Shown here in pieces: positions 8,424 through 16,621 of a stretch of DNA of 43,676 bases. How positions within the stretch are numbered: the stretch's first letter is position 1; the number at the start of each line of letters is the position of its first letter. The DNA lies in assembly GCF_903903185.1 (NCBI RefSeq), contig NZ_CAIUXT010000234.1:1-43676 (forward strand), in the 5' to 3' direction. The stretch is from an uncultured Rhodoblastus sp. GTDB taxonomy: Bacteria; Pseudomonadota; Alphaproteobacteria; Rhizobiales; Beijerinckiaceae. A program made the position numbers and the translations under genes. The notes beneath the pieces are model-generated. The model did not search any database, had not been told where the DNA came from, and saw only the letters and a program-made list of their open reading frames with translations.

Positions 8424-9773
8424 TCATCCGGCCAGATTTTCTTCGGTTGGCATCACCGGCGCGCGGGCCAGCCCGGAGATTTCGCGGCGGCGCCGGTCGA
8501 TGGCGCGGCGCGCGTGATCGATCGCCAGCGTCGAGGCCGGAAGCTGCGAAGCGTCGGACGATCCCCCGGCGATCTTGCTGACGCAGTCGGCGACGAGTTT
8601 GTTGAGTTCGGCCTCGATCCGGTCGAGTTCGGCGGCGTCGGCGTTGCGCGCGGCGTCGGCGATCACCAGAATCTCGTAGACCTGCAACTGATCGCTGACC
8701 ATTTTCTTGCTGGCGCGATGGCCAAACAGCACCGCGCCCAGCGAGCCCAGCAGGCTCAGCGGGATGCCGACGATATAGACATATTGCTGCAACGAATCGA
8801 GAAAGCTCTGGTCGCCATCGTTCAGATAGGACGAAACGCCGGAATGGACCGGCAGCACCGGACTGGAGCTGTCGGTGTCGGGCGCCTCGATCTGGGTGAC
8901 CACCGTCGTCGCCGCCATCAATTTGGCCTTGGAGTCGAAAACCGCCTTGCCGATCAGGCCGGCGACGATGTTGAGCATGGTTTCGGGAACGACGAGGCGA
9001 TAGGTCACGGCAAGGCAGGTCACGGTGTCGTCGGGCGTCGCCGGATGGCCCTTGAAAGCGCCTTCGGGAACATCGATGGATTCGAATCCGGGAAACCGCT
9101 TGACGATGGCGTCGGCCTGATCGATCGCCAGAAGTTGCGGCGCGCCTTTGGTCGCCTTGGAGATCGAGGCCACGACATTGACCGGACCGCCCGGCCCGAT
9201 CGGACCGATCGTCAGCGCCGCCGCGGCATGTTTATGGTGGATCGCCGGGCCGATCTCGGCGACCGGCAGGAACAGCTTTTTCACTTTCTCCGGCGGAATG
9301 TTGAAATAGGAGAGGATGGTGTCGAGCGCCCTGGCGTTGAAATCCTGATTCGGCCCGGTGGGGATGGCGACCGTCTTGCCCGCCAGCGCCGAAGGATCGC
9401 CGATCGACGAACCGGCGGGAACCAGGAAAGCCACCACGTCCCGGCGCAGGATGGCGACGGTCTGGCCGTTGGAAGGCGGCGAAACGTCGGTGCGCACGAC
9501 GGCAATGTCCGCCTTGCCATCTTCCATCGCCTTGGCGCTTGCGGCCAGATCGGCGACCTGAACCGTTTCAAAACGCAGGCGCGGATAGGTCTTGGCCATG
9601 ACTCCGACAAAGGCGCCGGTGAATTTCTGCCCGATGGTGTCGGGGACGCCCGAGGTGATGCGCAAGGTCACGTGCGGCGACAGGAAATAGCCGACCCCCA
9701 GCGCCGCCCCCGCCAGCAGGCAGAAGCCGGCAAGGATAAGGGTCGCGGTCCGCAGCGAAGGCAGTTTGAACAA
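8424..9773 (-). CDS. TAXI-family TRAP transporter substrate-binding protein, orphan
   Basis: 449 residues. An N-terminal membrane anchor (~10-32) precedes an NMT1/TAXI-type periplasmic binding domain (~35-310), recognisable by ITSGVPDTIGQKF, DIAVVRTD, LAGKTVAIPTGPNQDF and YFNIPPEKVKKL. A second membrane segment near residues 330-350 leads into a C-terminal ~100-residue helical part rich in charged residues. Classical TAXI proteins of TRAP systems are secreted and ~320 residues long, so this double-anchored, longer form is atypical. No TRAP membrane subunits (DctQM-like) are nearby. The best start is TTG 9773 with GGGGA 8 bases upstream; no ATG lies before the anchor. The ligand is unknown. 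Confidence 0.82.
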   Translation of the reverse strand: MFKLPSLRTATLILAGFCLLAGAALGVGYFLSPHVTLRITSGVPDTIGQKFTGAFVGVMAKTYPRLRFETVQVADLAASAKAMEDGKADIAVVRTDVSPPSNGQTVAILRRDVVAFLVPAGSSIGDPSALAGKTVAIPTGPNQDFNARALDTILSYFNIPPEKVKKLFLPVAEIGPAIHHKHAAAALTIGPIGPGGPVNVVASISKATKGAPQLLAIDQADAIVKRFPGFESIDVPEGAFKGHPATPDDTVTCLAVTYRLVVPETMLNIVAGLIGKAVFDSKAKLMAATTVVTQIEAPDTDSSSPVLPVHSGVSSYLNDGDQSFLDSLQQYVYIVGIPLSLLGSLGAVLFGHRASKKMVSDQLQVYEILVIADAARNADAAELDRIEAELNKLVADCVSKIAGGSSDASQLPASTLAIDHARRAIDRRRREISGLARAPVMPTEENLAG

Positions 9774-10019
9774 GCCGCGTTCCCCTTGTTTGGCGGCCCC
9801 AGCCTGATTTTCGCCGCCTGCAGACTACCCGGACCACGATCCGGGCCGGGTCATGGCCCCGTCGCGGCGACCTTGCGCGCCATAGTCTGCCTGCTCTCCG
9901 GCGCCATATCAAGCGACGGGACGGCCCTTTTCAACCGGGGAAAGTAAAGGCGCGGGCCGGGCGCCGGCTTTTCGCGACGGCCTGGAACAGGCGCCGGAAG
10001 GATGCGCTCGCCGGTCGGT

Positions 10020-10967
10020 TCAAATTCCGCCGCCATCGTCGAAACTGTCGCTCAGTTCCCTCGCCTGGGTGATATTGCTTCCCGGCGGCACGCTATGGGT
10101 CAGCCAGACGCTCCCCCCGATGGTCGATCCGCGTCCGATGGTGATTCTGCCGAGGATGGTCGCGCCGGCATAGATCACCACGTCGTCCTCGACCGTGGGA
10201 TGGCGGGGCTGTCCCTTGACGAGGCCGCCGCCGGCCGCCTTTTCGAACCTTTTCGCGCCGAGCGTCACGGCCTGATAAAGCCGGACGTTGCGGCCGATCA
10301 CCGCTGTCTCGCCAATGACGACGCCGGTGCCGTGGTCGATGAAAAAACCCTCGCCGATCCGCGCTCCCGGATGAATGTCGATCGCCGTCGCCGAATGGGA
10401 CGCCTCCGCAATAATCCGCGCCAGCATGGTCGCGCCGAGAAGATAAAGCTGGTGCGCCAGCCGATGGCGGATCATCGCGCTGACGCCGGGATAGCAGAAA
10501 ACCACCTCGTCGAGGCTTTTCGCGGCGGGATCGCCGTGAAAAGCGGCGTGGATGTCGGTGTCGAGCAAGGCGCGCAATCCGGGCAGGCTGGCGGCGAATT
10601 GCTTGACGATTTCGAGCGCCTGCCGGTCATGCTCGTCGTGACCGGATTCCGGATGCGCGGAATGGAGATCGAGTTCGCGCCGCACCTGCTCGCGCAGCGA
10701 CCGCAAGGTCGCCGAGAGGGTGTAGCGCAAAAAGCCGTCGGTGCAATCGACCGTCAATTCCGGTGGGCCGAAATGCCTTGGATAGAGCGCGGCGACCAGC
10801 CCGTCGACGATGCTTTTCATCGCCTCCCGCGAGGGAAGTTCGGGCAGGCGCCCTTCGCGATAGCGGCGCTTCTGCGAAGCGGCGCGCAGCTTGCGCAACT
10901 CCGCGACGATTTCCTCGAGATTGAGAAACGCATCGATCCCGGCGCTCGGCTTGACTGGCGCGTTCAT
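10020..10967 (-). CDS. cysE: Serine O-acetyltransferase (EpsC/CysE type)
   Basis: 315 residues. It makes O-acetylserine from serine and acetyl-CoA, the precursor of cysteine. The N-terminal ~170 residues are helical and longer than in E. coli CysE, as in the EpsC/long SAT group. The C-terminal left-handed beta-helix contains the hexapeptide repeats IDIHPGARIGEGFFIDHGTG and VVIGETAVIGRNVRLYQAVT, with the catalytic His in the IDHGTG segment. The tail GSNITQARELSDSF is unlike the classical CysE tail that binds O-acetylserine sulfhydrylase. ATG 10967 is preceded by GGAGG; an upstream in-frame start at 11015 is less likely. No cysK is adjacent. Confidence 0.9.
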   Translation of the reverse strand: MNAPVKPSAGIDAFLNLEEIVAELRKLRAASQKRRYREGRLPELPSREAMKSIVDGLVAALYPRHFGPPELTVDCTDGFLRYTLSATLRSLREQVRRELDLHSAHPESGHDEHDRQALEIVKQFAASLPGLRALLDTDIHAAFHGDPAAKSLDEVVFCYPGVSAMIRHRLAHQLYLLGATMLARIIAEASHSATAIDIHPGARIGEGFFIDHGTGVVIGETAVIGRNVRLYQAVTLGAKRFEKAAGGGLVKGQPRHPTVEDDVVIYAGATILGRITIGRGSTIGGSVWLTHSVPPGSNITQARELSDSFDDGGGI

Positions 10968-11386
10968 GCCCAAAACCCCTCCGCGTCGATCCGCTTGCCG
11001 ATGGAAACCGCGCAAGGCGCATCGCTCGCAGGTTTTTCGAGACTAATCGACAATTTTTTACCCCATGCGACCGGCCTGAACGGCAAAATCGCCAGCGCCC
11101 GAGATTGCCCCTGGGAGTCTTCGGCGAAAAACCGGCGCCGCTTTTTCGCTCGTCATTCCAGGACGGATCTGGTTGATCCATAGATATTGTGAGATCGTAC
11201 CGTATGGCAAGCATTCGCTCCGATGATTTCCTCGGCTTGCGGGCGGCTTCCGCAGTCGAAATCAAAGCGCGTTCGCGGCCCGCCATTGTTTTGCGGCGAC
11301 TTTAATCCTATTTATTATATAGTATTATGATCCACCCACGGGCGCCGCAAAGCGCGCCCCCTGCCGCCAACATGAGGAAGATGACG
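10968..11386. other. Intergenic stretch with AT-rich promoter-like segment
   Basis: No gene is supported here. The outer part carries the divergent control regions of the serine acetyltransferase gene (minus) and the small unknown gene (plus). Bases 11301-11328 are strikingly AT-rich (TTTAATCC, then ATTTATTATATAGTATTATG) against a background of about 63% GC, and are the probable promoter of the gene at 11387. No -35/-10 pair is clear enough to be called. Confidence 0.35.
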
Positions 11387-11812
11387 ATGAGCAGCCAATG
11401 GGACTATCAGATCCGCGTCCTTCTGGCGGACGCCTACGCCACCATCGCCCACGACAAGCCGGACAGTCCTTCGCTCGCGCCCGTCGCCGATATTCTCGCC
11501 CGGCATGGCGCCGCCCTGCAAAGCCAGTACGACGCTTTCGCCGGTTATGTCGCGGAAGCGGAACGCGAGGGTCCCGAAACCTACCCGCTCTACAAATGGA
11601 CCAAGGCGACCATCGAGGACCCGGTCAAGAAGGCCAAGCACCAAAAAATTTTCACGATCTACGTCGAAGGCGAGCAAGTCTACGCCAAGGAGAAGGCCGA
11701 AGCGCTGGAGGCGGAATTCTTGCCGCTCGTCGGTGGCGGGATCGTCGAGAAGGTTTCGAAATACGACACCAATCCGGAGAATAATCCGCAGGCGCCGGCG
11801 CATCTGCGCTGA
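11387..11812 (+). CDS. Small soluble protein of unknown function
   Basis: 141 residues, no signal or membrane segment. The protein starts MSSQWDYQIRVLLADAY and carries a helical, charged middle (KWTKATIEDPVKKAKHQKIF) and the sequence TIYVEGEQVYAKEKAEALEAEF. I recognise no family. AGGAAG at 11375-11380 is 6 bases before ATG 11387; in-frame starts at 11372 and 11381 are weaker. Codon choice is like that of its neighbours, and the shadow frames show no comparable pattern, so it is probably real. It stands alone: AT-rich DNA precedes it and a repeat-bearing intergenic region follows. Confidence 0.65.
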   Translation: MSSQWDYQIRVLLADAYATIAHDKPDSPSLAPVADILARHGAALQSQYDAFAGYVAEAEREGPETYPLYKWTKATIEDPVKKAKHQKIFTIYVEGEQVYAKEKAEALEAEFLPLVGGGIVEKVSKYDTNPENNPQAPAHLR

Positions 11813-11897
11813 AAAAGCCCCGGCCCGAGCTCCGCTTTGTTGCCGGCGCGACCTGCAAGTCCAGGAGGGAGGCGGCTGGGTTGTTGCGAGAACCCAC

Positions 11898-11946
11898 CTA
11901 GAGCGTTTTCCAGCGAAGTGGACACCGGTTCGCGTGAAGAAAACGC
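11898..11946. repeat. Hyphomicrobiales-type cruciform intergenic repeat, part A
   Basis: Outer arms GCGTTTTC (11903-11910) and GAAAACGC (11939-11946) enclose an inner hairpin with arms GCGAA and TTCGC around GTGGACACCGG. The opening CTAGAGCG, the inner sequence and the GAAAACGCG ending match, from memory, a short interspersed repeat found many times in Bradyrhizobium, Rhodopseudomonas and Methylobacterium genomes. A same-shaped element with different arm bases lies at 31840-31882. Confidence 0.7.
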
Positions 11947-11960
11947 GTAAAAACAAGAAA

Positions 11961-11999
11961 CTGGAGCCCCGATCCGATTCAATCGGATCGGGGCGCCAG
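11961..11999. repeat. Long hairpin, part B of the intergenic repeat
   Basis: Arms GCCCCGATCCGATT (11966-11979) and AATCGGATCGGGGC (11981-11994) pair perfectly around a single base, and CTGG/CCAG extend the stem with one mismatch. No T tract follows, so it is not a clear terminator. It sits 15 bases after part A, the usual order in this repeat family. A related 14-bp hairpin ends the window at 43645-43676. Confidence 0.75.
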
Positions 12000-12282
12000 T
12001 CCTCCCTCCGAGCGGCGGCCTGACTCATCGCCGTCCACCCTTTTGTAAACACGACGGGCCCCCGCGCATCGGGGCTCGCGCCGGCGGCGCGGGAAAAACC
12101 GGCCGCGTGGAGGAAAAAAGGCTTGCTTATAATAATATTATCTTGATAGGATTACTATGGTTGGGAAAGAGCGCCGGGCCTGGAAAGACCCGGAAAGAAC
12201 GTGAGCGCCGCCGGATGGGGCGGGGTCGCGCGTCGCCGAGCTCCCTTTCCCTCGCGTTGGATTCAAATCGGGAACATCGAAA
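12000..12282. promoter_or_regulatory. Leader of the outer-membrane protein gene with AT-rich block
   Basis: Bases 12125-12158 are AT-rich and contain a perfect TATAAT at 12128-12133 followed by the palindrome ATAATATTAT and CTTGATAGGATTACTAT. A -35 element is not convincing, so the promoter call is tentative. The 120-base leader between it and ATG 12283 has no gene. The composition resembles the block before the gene at 11387. Confidence 0.3.
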
Positions 12283-13029
12283 ATGCGCAAGCTAAATGCT
12301 CTTCTCCTGGCGTTCACGGCTTTGACCGGCGCCGCCTTCGCCGCCGATCTGCCGGCCCAGAAATCCGCGCCTGTCGCCGTGGAGCCGGCCATCAACTGGA
12401 CCGGCGTCTATGCCGGCCTGCAACTGGGCGGCGCTTTCGGCAACACCGATCTCACCCTTCCCAACAATGGTTATTCCGAAAGCTGGGGCAATAATGGCGT
12501 CATCGGCGGCGGCCATATCGGCTATAATTACCAGGTCCAGTCCTTTGTCCTCGGCGCCGAGGCCTCCTTCGATCTGTTGAGCGTCAAGGGAAGCCAGACC
12601 ACCAATATCGCTTTCGCGCCAAACATTTTTACCGGATCGTCCTATCACGACTACATCATCTCGGCCGACGGGCGGCTGGGCTATGTTTACAAGAACCTGT
12701 TGATTTACGCGGTCGGCGGCTATGCCTTCGCCGCCAACAACAGCGCCCTGACCCTCAACAGCGTGCAGATCGGCAGCGTTTCGAACACGATCAATGGCTA
12801 TGATGTCGGCGGCGGCGTCGAATATGCGCTCAACAACCAATGGTCCGTGCGCGGCGAATATCGCTATTATAACTTCCAGAACAATACGAATCATTTCTCG
12901 ACGAGCAACAAAACCTTCACCAACAGCGTTTTCACGCAGAGCGTGAACTTCAACGTCTTCCGCGCCGGCGTCTCCTATAAATTTGCCCAGCCGGAACCGG
13001 CTGTGGTCGCAACCAACGCCAAATATTGA
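12283..13029 (+). CDS. Outer-membrane beta-barrel protein (Omp25/Omp31-like)
   Basis: 248 residues. A typical signal peptide MRKLNALLLAFTALTGAAFA is followed by ADLPAQ. Then NWTGVYAGLQLGGAFG opens an eight-stranded OmpA-type porin domain, with alternating strands such as GGGHIGYNYQ, DYIISADGRLGYVY, INGYDVGGGVEYALN and WSVRGEYRYYNF. The last strand FNVFRAGVSYKF is followed by an extra ~14-residue tail (AQPEPAVVATNAKY). It belongs to the surface proteins common in Hyphomicrobiales and has no known transported substrate. GGGA precedes ATG 12283. Confidence 0.87.
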   Translation: MRKLNALLLAFTALTGAAFAADLPAQKSAPVAVEPAINWTGVYAGLQLGGAFGNTDLTLPNNGYSESWGNNGVIGGGHIGYNYQVQSFVLGAEASFDLLSVKGSQTTNIAFAPNIFTGSSYHDYIISADGRLGYVYKNLLIYAVGGYAFAANNSALTLNSVQIGSVSNTINGYDVGGGVEYALNNQWSVRGEYRYYNFQNNTNHFSTSNKTFTNSVFTQSVNFNVFRAGVSYKFAQPEPAVVATNAKY

Positions 13030-13050
13030 GGTCGGCAAACTTTTTCGGGA

Positions 13051-13082
13051 GCGCAGGCCGGACCTGACCGTCGGGCCTGCGC
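13051..13082 (+). terminator. Possible weak terminator after the outer-membrane protein gene
   Basis: Arms GCGCAGGCC and GGCCTGCGC (9 bp) enclose a 14-base loop, 21 bases after the stop codon. The T run comes only about 12 bases later (CTGTTTTT), so intrinsic termination would be inefficient. Confidence 0.3.
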
Positions 13083-13139
13083 ATTCCGAGGCATCTGTTT
13101 TTAAACGGTTTCACGAAACGGCGACGGCGAGGACCTGTC

Positions 13140-13409
13140 ATGCCCGCAGCCCCTGTCCGCGATATCGGCGCCGACGTCTCGGGAATTCTGACCCAGGAGG
13201 GCGACGGCTTTCGCTTCCTCGCGGTGAAAAACGCCCTGGCTTCGCTGGACGGCAAAATATTCGACAGTCCCGAAAATGCGTTGCGCGCCATCGCCGCATC
13301 GCTTTTTCAGGAGCCGCCGTCCCTTTCCCACCGCGATTTCCTTGCGGCGCCGTTCCGGTCGGAACGCTCCCGCTCCTTTCAAGCAAAACTGGAGAAACTG
13401 GAAAAATGA
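13140..13409 (+). CDS. Small protein of unknown function, coupled to the next gene
   Basis: 89 residues without signal or membrane segment. It reads PVRDIGADVSGILTQEGDG, then FRFLAVKNALASLDGKIFD, and ends with a charged helix (FQAKLEKLEK). I recognise no family. Its stop overlaps the next start in the form ATGA (13406-13409), which suggests translational coupling with the GlcG-like gene. AGGA lies 7 bases before ATG 13140. The overlap and sensible composition support it, but it could be a chance frame. Confidence 0.5.
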   Translation: MPAAPVRDIGADVSGILTQEGDGFRFLAVKNALASLDGKIFDSPENALRAIAASLFQEPPSLSHRDFLAAPFRSERSRSFQAKLEKLEK

Positions 13410-13933
13410 AAAATTTCAGCACGTCTGTCCTGTGGTTCCTTGGCTGCGCCGGCGTCGCGCTGGCGCAGGGCGCCCCCGCCCCGGCCGGCGCGCCGCAAAA
13501 CCCGCCGCCGCCGCCCGCTCGCGGACCGGGGCTGGATCTGGCCCTCGAGGCCGCGCAGACGGCGCTCGAAGCCGCCAGGGTCGGCGAGCAGAAAGTCGCC
13601 GTCAGCATCATCGACTCCGCCGGCGTGCTGAAGGCGGTGCTGGTGTCCGACGGAACCGGGCCGCGCGCCGTGCAGAACAGCAATTTCAAGGCGCAGGCGG
13701 CGCTCGCCTTCAAGGAGCCCTCCGGTCAACTGGCGGAAGAGGTCAAGACCAACAAGGAGCTGGCCGACAAGATCGCCGCCAATCCGAACTATCTCGCCCG
13801 CGCCGGGGCCGTGCTGATCAAGGTCAATGACGAGGTGATCGGCGCCATCGGCGTCGGCGGCGCGCGCGGTTCGGACAAGGACGAGGCCTACGCCAAAGCC
13901 GGACTGGAGAAAATCCAGGCGCGTGTGAAATAA
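13406..13933 (+). CDS. Exported GlcG/HbpS-like heme-degrading-family protein
   Basis: 175 residues. A signal peptide (to about residue 21, ending ALAQG) is followed by a Pro/Ala-rich linker and a GlcG/HbpS domain (~40-175). Typical blocks are LALEAAQTALEAARVGEQKVAVSIID, FKAQAALAFKEPSGQLAE and GAVLIKVNDEVIGAIGVGGA, with GSDKDEAYAKAGLEKI at the end. Members bind heme or other tetrapyrroles or small metabolites in some species; the role here is unknown. A strong terminator follows 27 bases after the stop. Confidence 0.85.
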   Translation: MKNFSTSVLWFLGCAGVALAQGAPAPAGAPQNPPPPPARGPGLDLALEAAQTALEAARVGEQKVAVSIIDSAGVLKAVLVSDGTGPRAVQNSNFKAQAALAFKEPSGQLAEEVKTNKELADKIAANPNYLARAGAVLIKVNDEVIGAIGVGGARGSDKDEAYAKAGLEKIQARVK

Positions 13934-13960
13934 GTCACACCGAAAAAGCCGATGAATCCA

Positions 13961-13992
13961 GACGCGCGAAGAGGTTCGCGCGTCTTTTTTTC
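13961..13992 (+). terminator. Rho-independent terminator
   Basis: A perfect 10-bp stem GACGCGCGAA / TTCGCGCGTC with a GAGG loop is followed directly by eight T residues. It ends the transcript of the GlcG-like gene. Confidence 0.92.
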
Positions 13993-14108
13993 GCCCGGGG
14001 CGACGGGTTATGCGACGCAAACAAAAGGGAAATTGGCGCCGCGCATAGCGACAAAGGGCCAAGCCTGCCGCCGCTCTCGCGCGGGCGTTAATGGGTCGCA
14101 GCCATTAA

Positions 14109-14137
14109 TTGACTGTTTTTATAGATACACTCAAGAT
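14109..14137 (+). promoter_or_regulatory. Possible promoter of the FadL-like gene
   Basis: TTGACT (14109-14114) is separated by 17 bases from CAAGAT (14132-14137), about 90 bases before the gene. The core TTGACT-NN-TTTTATAGAT recurs at 21576, so the site might instead be a regulator motif. The remaining bases between the upstream terminator and this gene carry nothing else visible. Confidence 0.35.
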
Positions 14138-14226
14138 ATCGACGATTCGTGTTTTGTGGCGCGCCGCCGCGATGCTTGCCAGACAAGCGCAAGCCGGCGC
14201 GCCAGACCAATGAAAAGGATTCCGGC

Positions 14227-15552
14227 ATGCCGACGAAAATGAAAAACCCGCTCCGCATCGGCCTGCGCGCCGGCCTGGGCGCGCTGGTCATCGGCGCGGC
14301 GATGACCGGCGGCGCGGGCGCCACCGAAGGCTATTTCCTCGAAGGTTCGGGCGCGCGCGAACAGGGGCTGGCCGGCGCGGGCAGCGCCAATTCGCAGGAC
14401 GGCTTCACCACCGCCAATAATCCGGCCGGCCTCGTCGAGGTGGGTCACCAGATCAACGGCGATCTGTCGCTGTTCAATCCCACCCGGCAATATAGCGCCA
14501 GCGGCACGGGGCTGGTCGCGCCCGGCACGGTCAAGAGCGGCCGCGACATTTTCGTCATCCCGGCGCTCGGCTACGCCGTTCCCCTTAGCGGCGATTCCGC
14601 GCTGGGCGTCGCCGTTACCGGAAACGGCGGCATGAACACCACCTATTACGGCAACGTCAGATGCGCCATCGGCGCGCCCGGCGTGTTCTGCGGCGGCAAG
14701 GCCGGCGTCGATCTCAACCAGGCGCTGATCACGGTCGGCTATGCGCAACGCTTTGGCGCGCTGTCGCTCGGCATTGCGCCGGTGCTGGGGGTGCAGGTGT
14801 TCTCGGCCTATGGCCTCGGCGCTTTCGGCCAGTTCGGACTTTCCTCCAACCCGGCCTGGCTGAGCGACCACTCGCCCTCCTATTCGGTCGGCGGCGGCCT
14901 GCGCGCCGGCGCGCAATACCACATCAGCGAGCAATTGACCGTCGCGGTCGCCGGCTCGACGCCGATCTGGAGCTCGCCATTCGAAAATTACCGCGGGCTG
15001 TTCGCCGGCGGCGGCAATTTCGATGTTCCCGGCGAAATCGGCGCGGGCGTCGCCTACAAGATCACGCCGGTCTTCACCGTGATGGCCGACTACAAGCATA
15101 TTTTCTATTCGGGCGTGAAATCGGTCGCCAATCAAAGTTCGCCGCTGCTGCCGGGATCGCTTGGAAGCGCCAATGGTCCGGGCTTCGGCTGGCGCGACGT
15201 CGATGTCGCAGCGCTCGGCCTCGAATGGCGCGCGCTGGAATTTCTGACCCTGCGCGCCGGCTACGCCTATAACACCCAGCCGATCACCGCGGCCAACGTG
15301 ACGTTCAACATTCTCGCGCCGGGCGTGGTGACCAATCATATCAGCGGCGGCTTCACTTATGCGGTGAACCATAATTCGGCCATCGACTTCGCGCTGATCT
15401 ATTCGCCGCGCATCGGCGTGTCCGGGCCGGAAGTCACGCCGTTCGGCCGGACGCCGGGCTCGAACATCGATATTTCGATGTCGCAACTCCAGGTGACTCT
15501 GGGCTATACCTACCACTTCGACGCCCCGAAGACGGTGATCGCCAAATATTGA
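14227..15552 (+). CDS. OmpP1/FadL-family outer-membrane transporter
   Basis: 441 residues. A signal peptide (IGLRAGLGALVIGAAMTGGAGA) leads into the FadL-type N-terminus EGYFLEGSGAREQGLAGAGSA and the hatch region DGFTTANNPAGLVEVGHQ. The barrel strands follow, for instance YSVGGGLRAGAQYHI, WRALEFLTLRAGYAY and NHISGGFTYAVN, ending with LQVTLGYTYHF and a short tail. FadL proteins take up hydrophobic compounds such as fatty acids or aromatics across the outer membrane. No degradation genes are adjacent, so the substrate is unknown. AAGGAT lies before ATG 14227. Confidence 0.88.
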   Translation: MPTKMKNPLRIGLRAGLGALVIGAAMTGGAGATEGYFLEGSGAREQGLAGAGSANSQDGFTTANNPAGLVEVGHQINGDLSLFNPTRQYSASGTGLVAPGTVKSGRDIFVIPALGYAVPLSGDSALGVAVTGNGGMNTTYYGNVRCAIGAPGVFCGGKAGVDLNQALITVGYAQRFGALSLGIAPVLGVQVFSAYGLGAFGQFGLSSNPAWLSDHSPSYSVGGGLRAGAQYHISEQLTVAVAGSTPIWSSPFENYRGLFAGGGNFDVPGEIGAGVAYKITPVFTVMADYKHIFYSGVKSVANQSSPLLPGSLGSANGPGFGWRDVDVAALGLEWRALEFLTLRAGYAYNTQPITAANVTFNILAPGVVTNHISGGFTYAVNHNSAIDFALIYSPRIGVSGPEVTPFGRTPGSNIDISMSQLQVTLGYTYHFDAPKTVIAKY

Positions 15553-15604
15553 GCTCGCAGGCCGGAACCCTCGGGGCGGTCATCGAGCCGACAAGGTCCG
15601 TTCC

Positions 15605-16036
15605 ATGCAGATCGACTGGGTTCATTTCACGCCATGGTCCGCCCTCGCGGGAGGTGTGCTGATCGGCCTTGCCGCCGCCTGGATGCTGCTGGTCGAGGGC
15701 CGCATCCTCGGGGCCTCGGGCATCATTGGCGGGCTTTTGACGCCGAGGCGCGGCGACATTTTTTGGCGCGCGGCGTTGATCCTCGGCTTGGTCGCTTCGC
15801 CGGCGCTGGCCCACCTGCTGTTCGGGACCGTCGGCGCCGGAGTTTCGGCCGGCCTTCCGATGCTGATCGCCGCCGGGTTGCTGGTCGGGTTCGGAAGCCG
15901 GCTGGGCAAGGGCTGCACCAGCGGCCACGGCGTGTGCGGCCTCGCCCGGCTGTCGCCGCGCTCCGCAGTGGCGACCGGCGCCTTCATGGCGTCGGGCTTT
16001 CTGACAGTCTTCATTATCCGCCATCTCCTGAGCTGA
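15605..16036 (+). CDS. YeeE/YedE-family membrane protein, first half
   Basis: 143 residues with four membrane helices. The conserved YeeE/YedE signature [19 protein letters not shown] spans residues ~98-116; its cysteine-bearing motif lines the sulfur-compound channel in characterised relatives, which carry thiosulfate. In many bacteria the transporter is split into two short genes, as here: the second half begins 9 bp downstream. No rhodanese, TusA or sulfur-oxidation gene is adjacent, so the use of the imported compound is unknown. Confidence 0.88.
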   Translation: MQIDWVHFTPWSALAGGVLIGLAAAWMLLVEGRILGASGIIGGLLTPRRGDIFWRAALILGLVASPALAHLLFGTVGAGVSAGLPMLIAAGLLVGFGSRLGKGCTSGHGVCGLARLSPRSAVATGAFMASGFLTVFIIRHLLS

Positions 16037-16045
16037 GGCGCAACC

Positions 16046-16507
16046 ATGGCCTTTCTTTCCCCGCTCGTCGCCGGTTTGATCTTCGGGCTCGGCCTTTGCC
16101 TCTCCGGCATGATCGATCCCGCCAAAGTGCTGGCCTTTCTCGATCTCGCGGGAATGTGGGACCCCTCGCTCGCGCTTGTCATGGGCGGCGCCGTGACGGT
16201 GGCCTTCATCGCCTTCCGCATCGCCGGCCATCGCGCGTCGAGCTTCGCCGGGCGGAATTTCGAGATTCCCAAAACCCGCAAAATCGACGCAAAACTGGTC
16301 GGCGGCGCGGTGATTTTCGGCACAGGCTGGGGACTGGCCGGGCTCTGCCCGGCGCCGGCCATCGTCAATATTGGCTTTCTCGACCCGCGCGCCGTCCTTT
16401 TCGTGCTGGCGATGCTCGCCGGCATGAAACTCGGCGACGTCTTCTCAGATTCTCCGACCGGCGAAGCGGAGTCGCCCGCCGCAAAGCAAGCCGCCAATTC
16501 TGTTTGA
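16046..16507 (+). CDS. YeeE/YedE-family membrane protein, second half (DUF6691)
   Basis: 153 residues, four membrane helices. It shows GLIFGLGLCLSGMIDPAKVLAF at the start and GTGWGLAGLCPAPAIV (~residues 92-107), the second channel motif of the split transporter. It ends with a hydrophilic tail that is poorly conserved. It is co-transcribed with the first half. The last ~120 bases of this gene and its 3' flank are repeated three more times downstream as non-functional fragments (16622, 17544, 18566). This marks its 3' end as one boundary of a tandem duplication. Confidence 0.88.
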   Translation: MAFLSPLVAGLIFGLGLCLSGMIDPAKVLAFLDLAGMWDPSLALVMGGAVTVAFIAFRIAGHRASSFAGRNFEIPKTRKIDAKLVGGAVIFGTGWGLAGLCPAPAIVNIGFLDPRAVLFVLAMLAGMKLGDVFSDSPTGEAESPAAKQAANSV

Positions 16508-16621
16508 ATTGGTTGCGAATCAACCGGCAAGCTTCCCCCGGCCCGCGCCGCAGGAAACCGAGACCCGGGACGCAAGCCCCCTTTCACGATCGCATCTGAG
16601 TAGATTCCGAAACTTCCGGCC

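Noticed and set aside
11205..11220. Sigma-54 promoter before the gene at 11387
   Set aside because: TGGCA is present but the GC of the -12 TTGC box is missing at the required distance.
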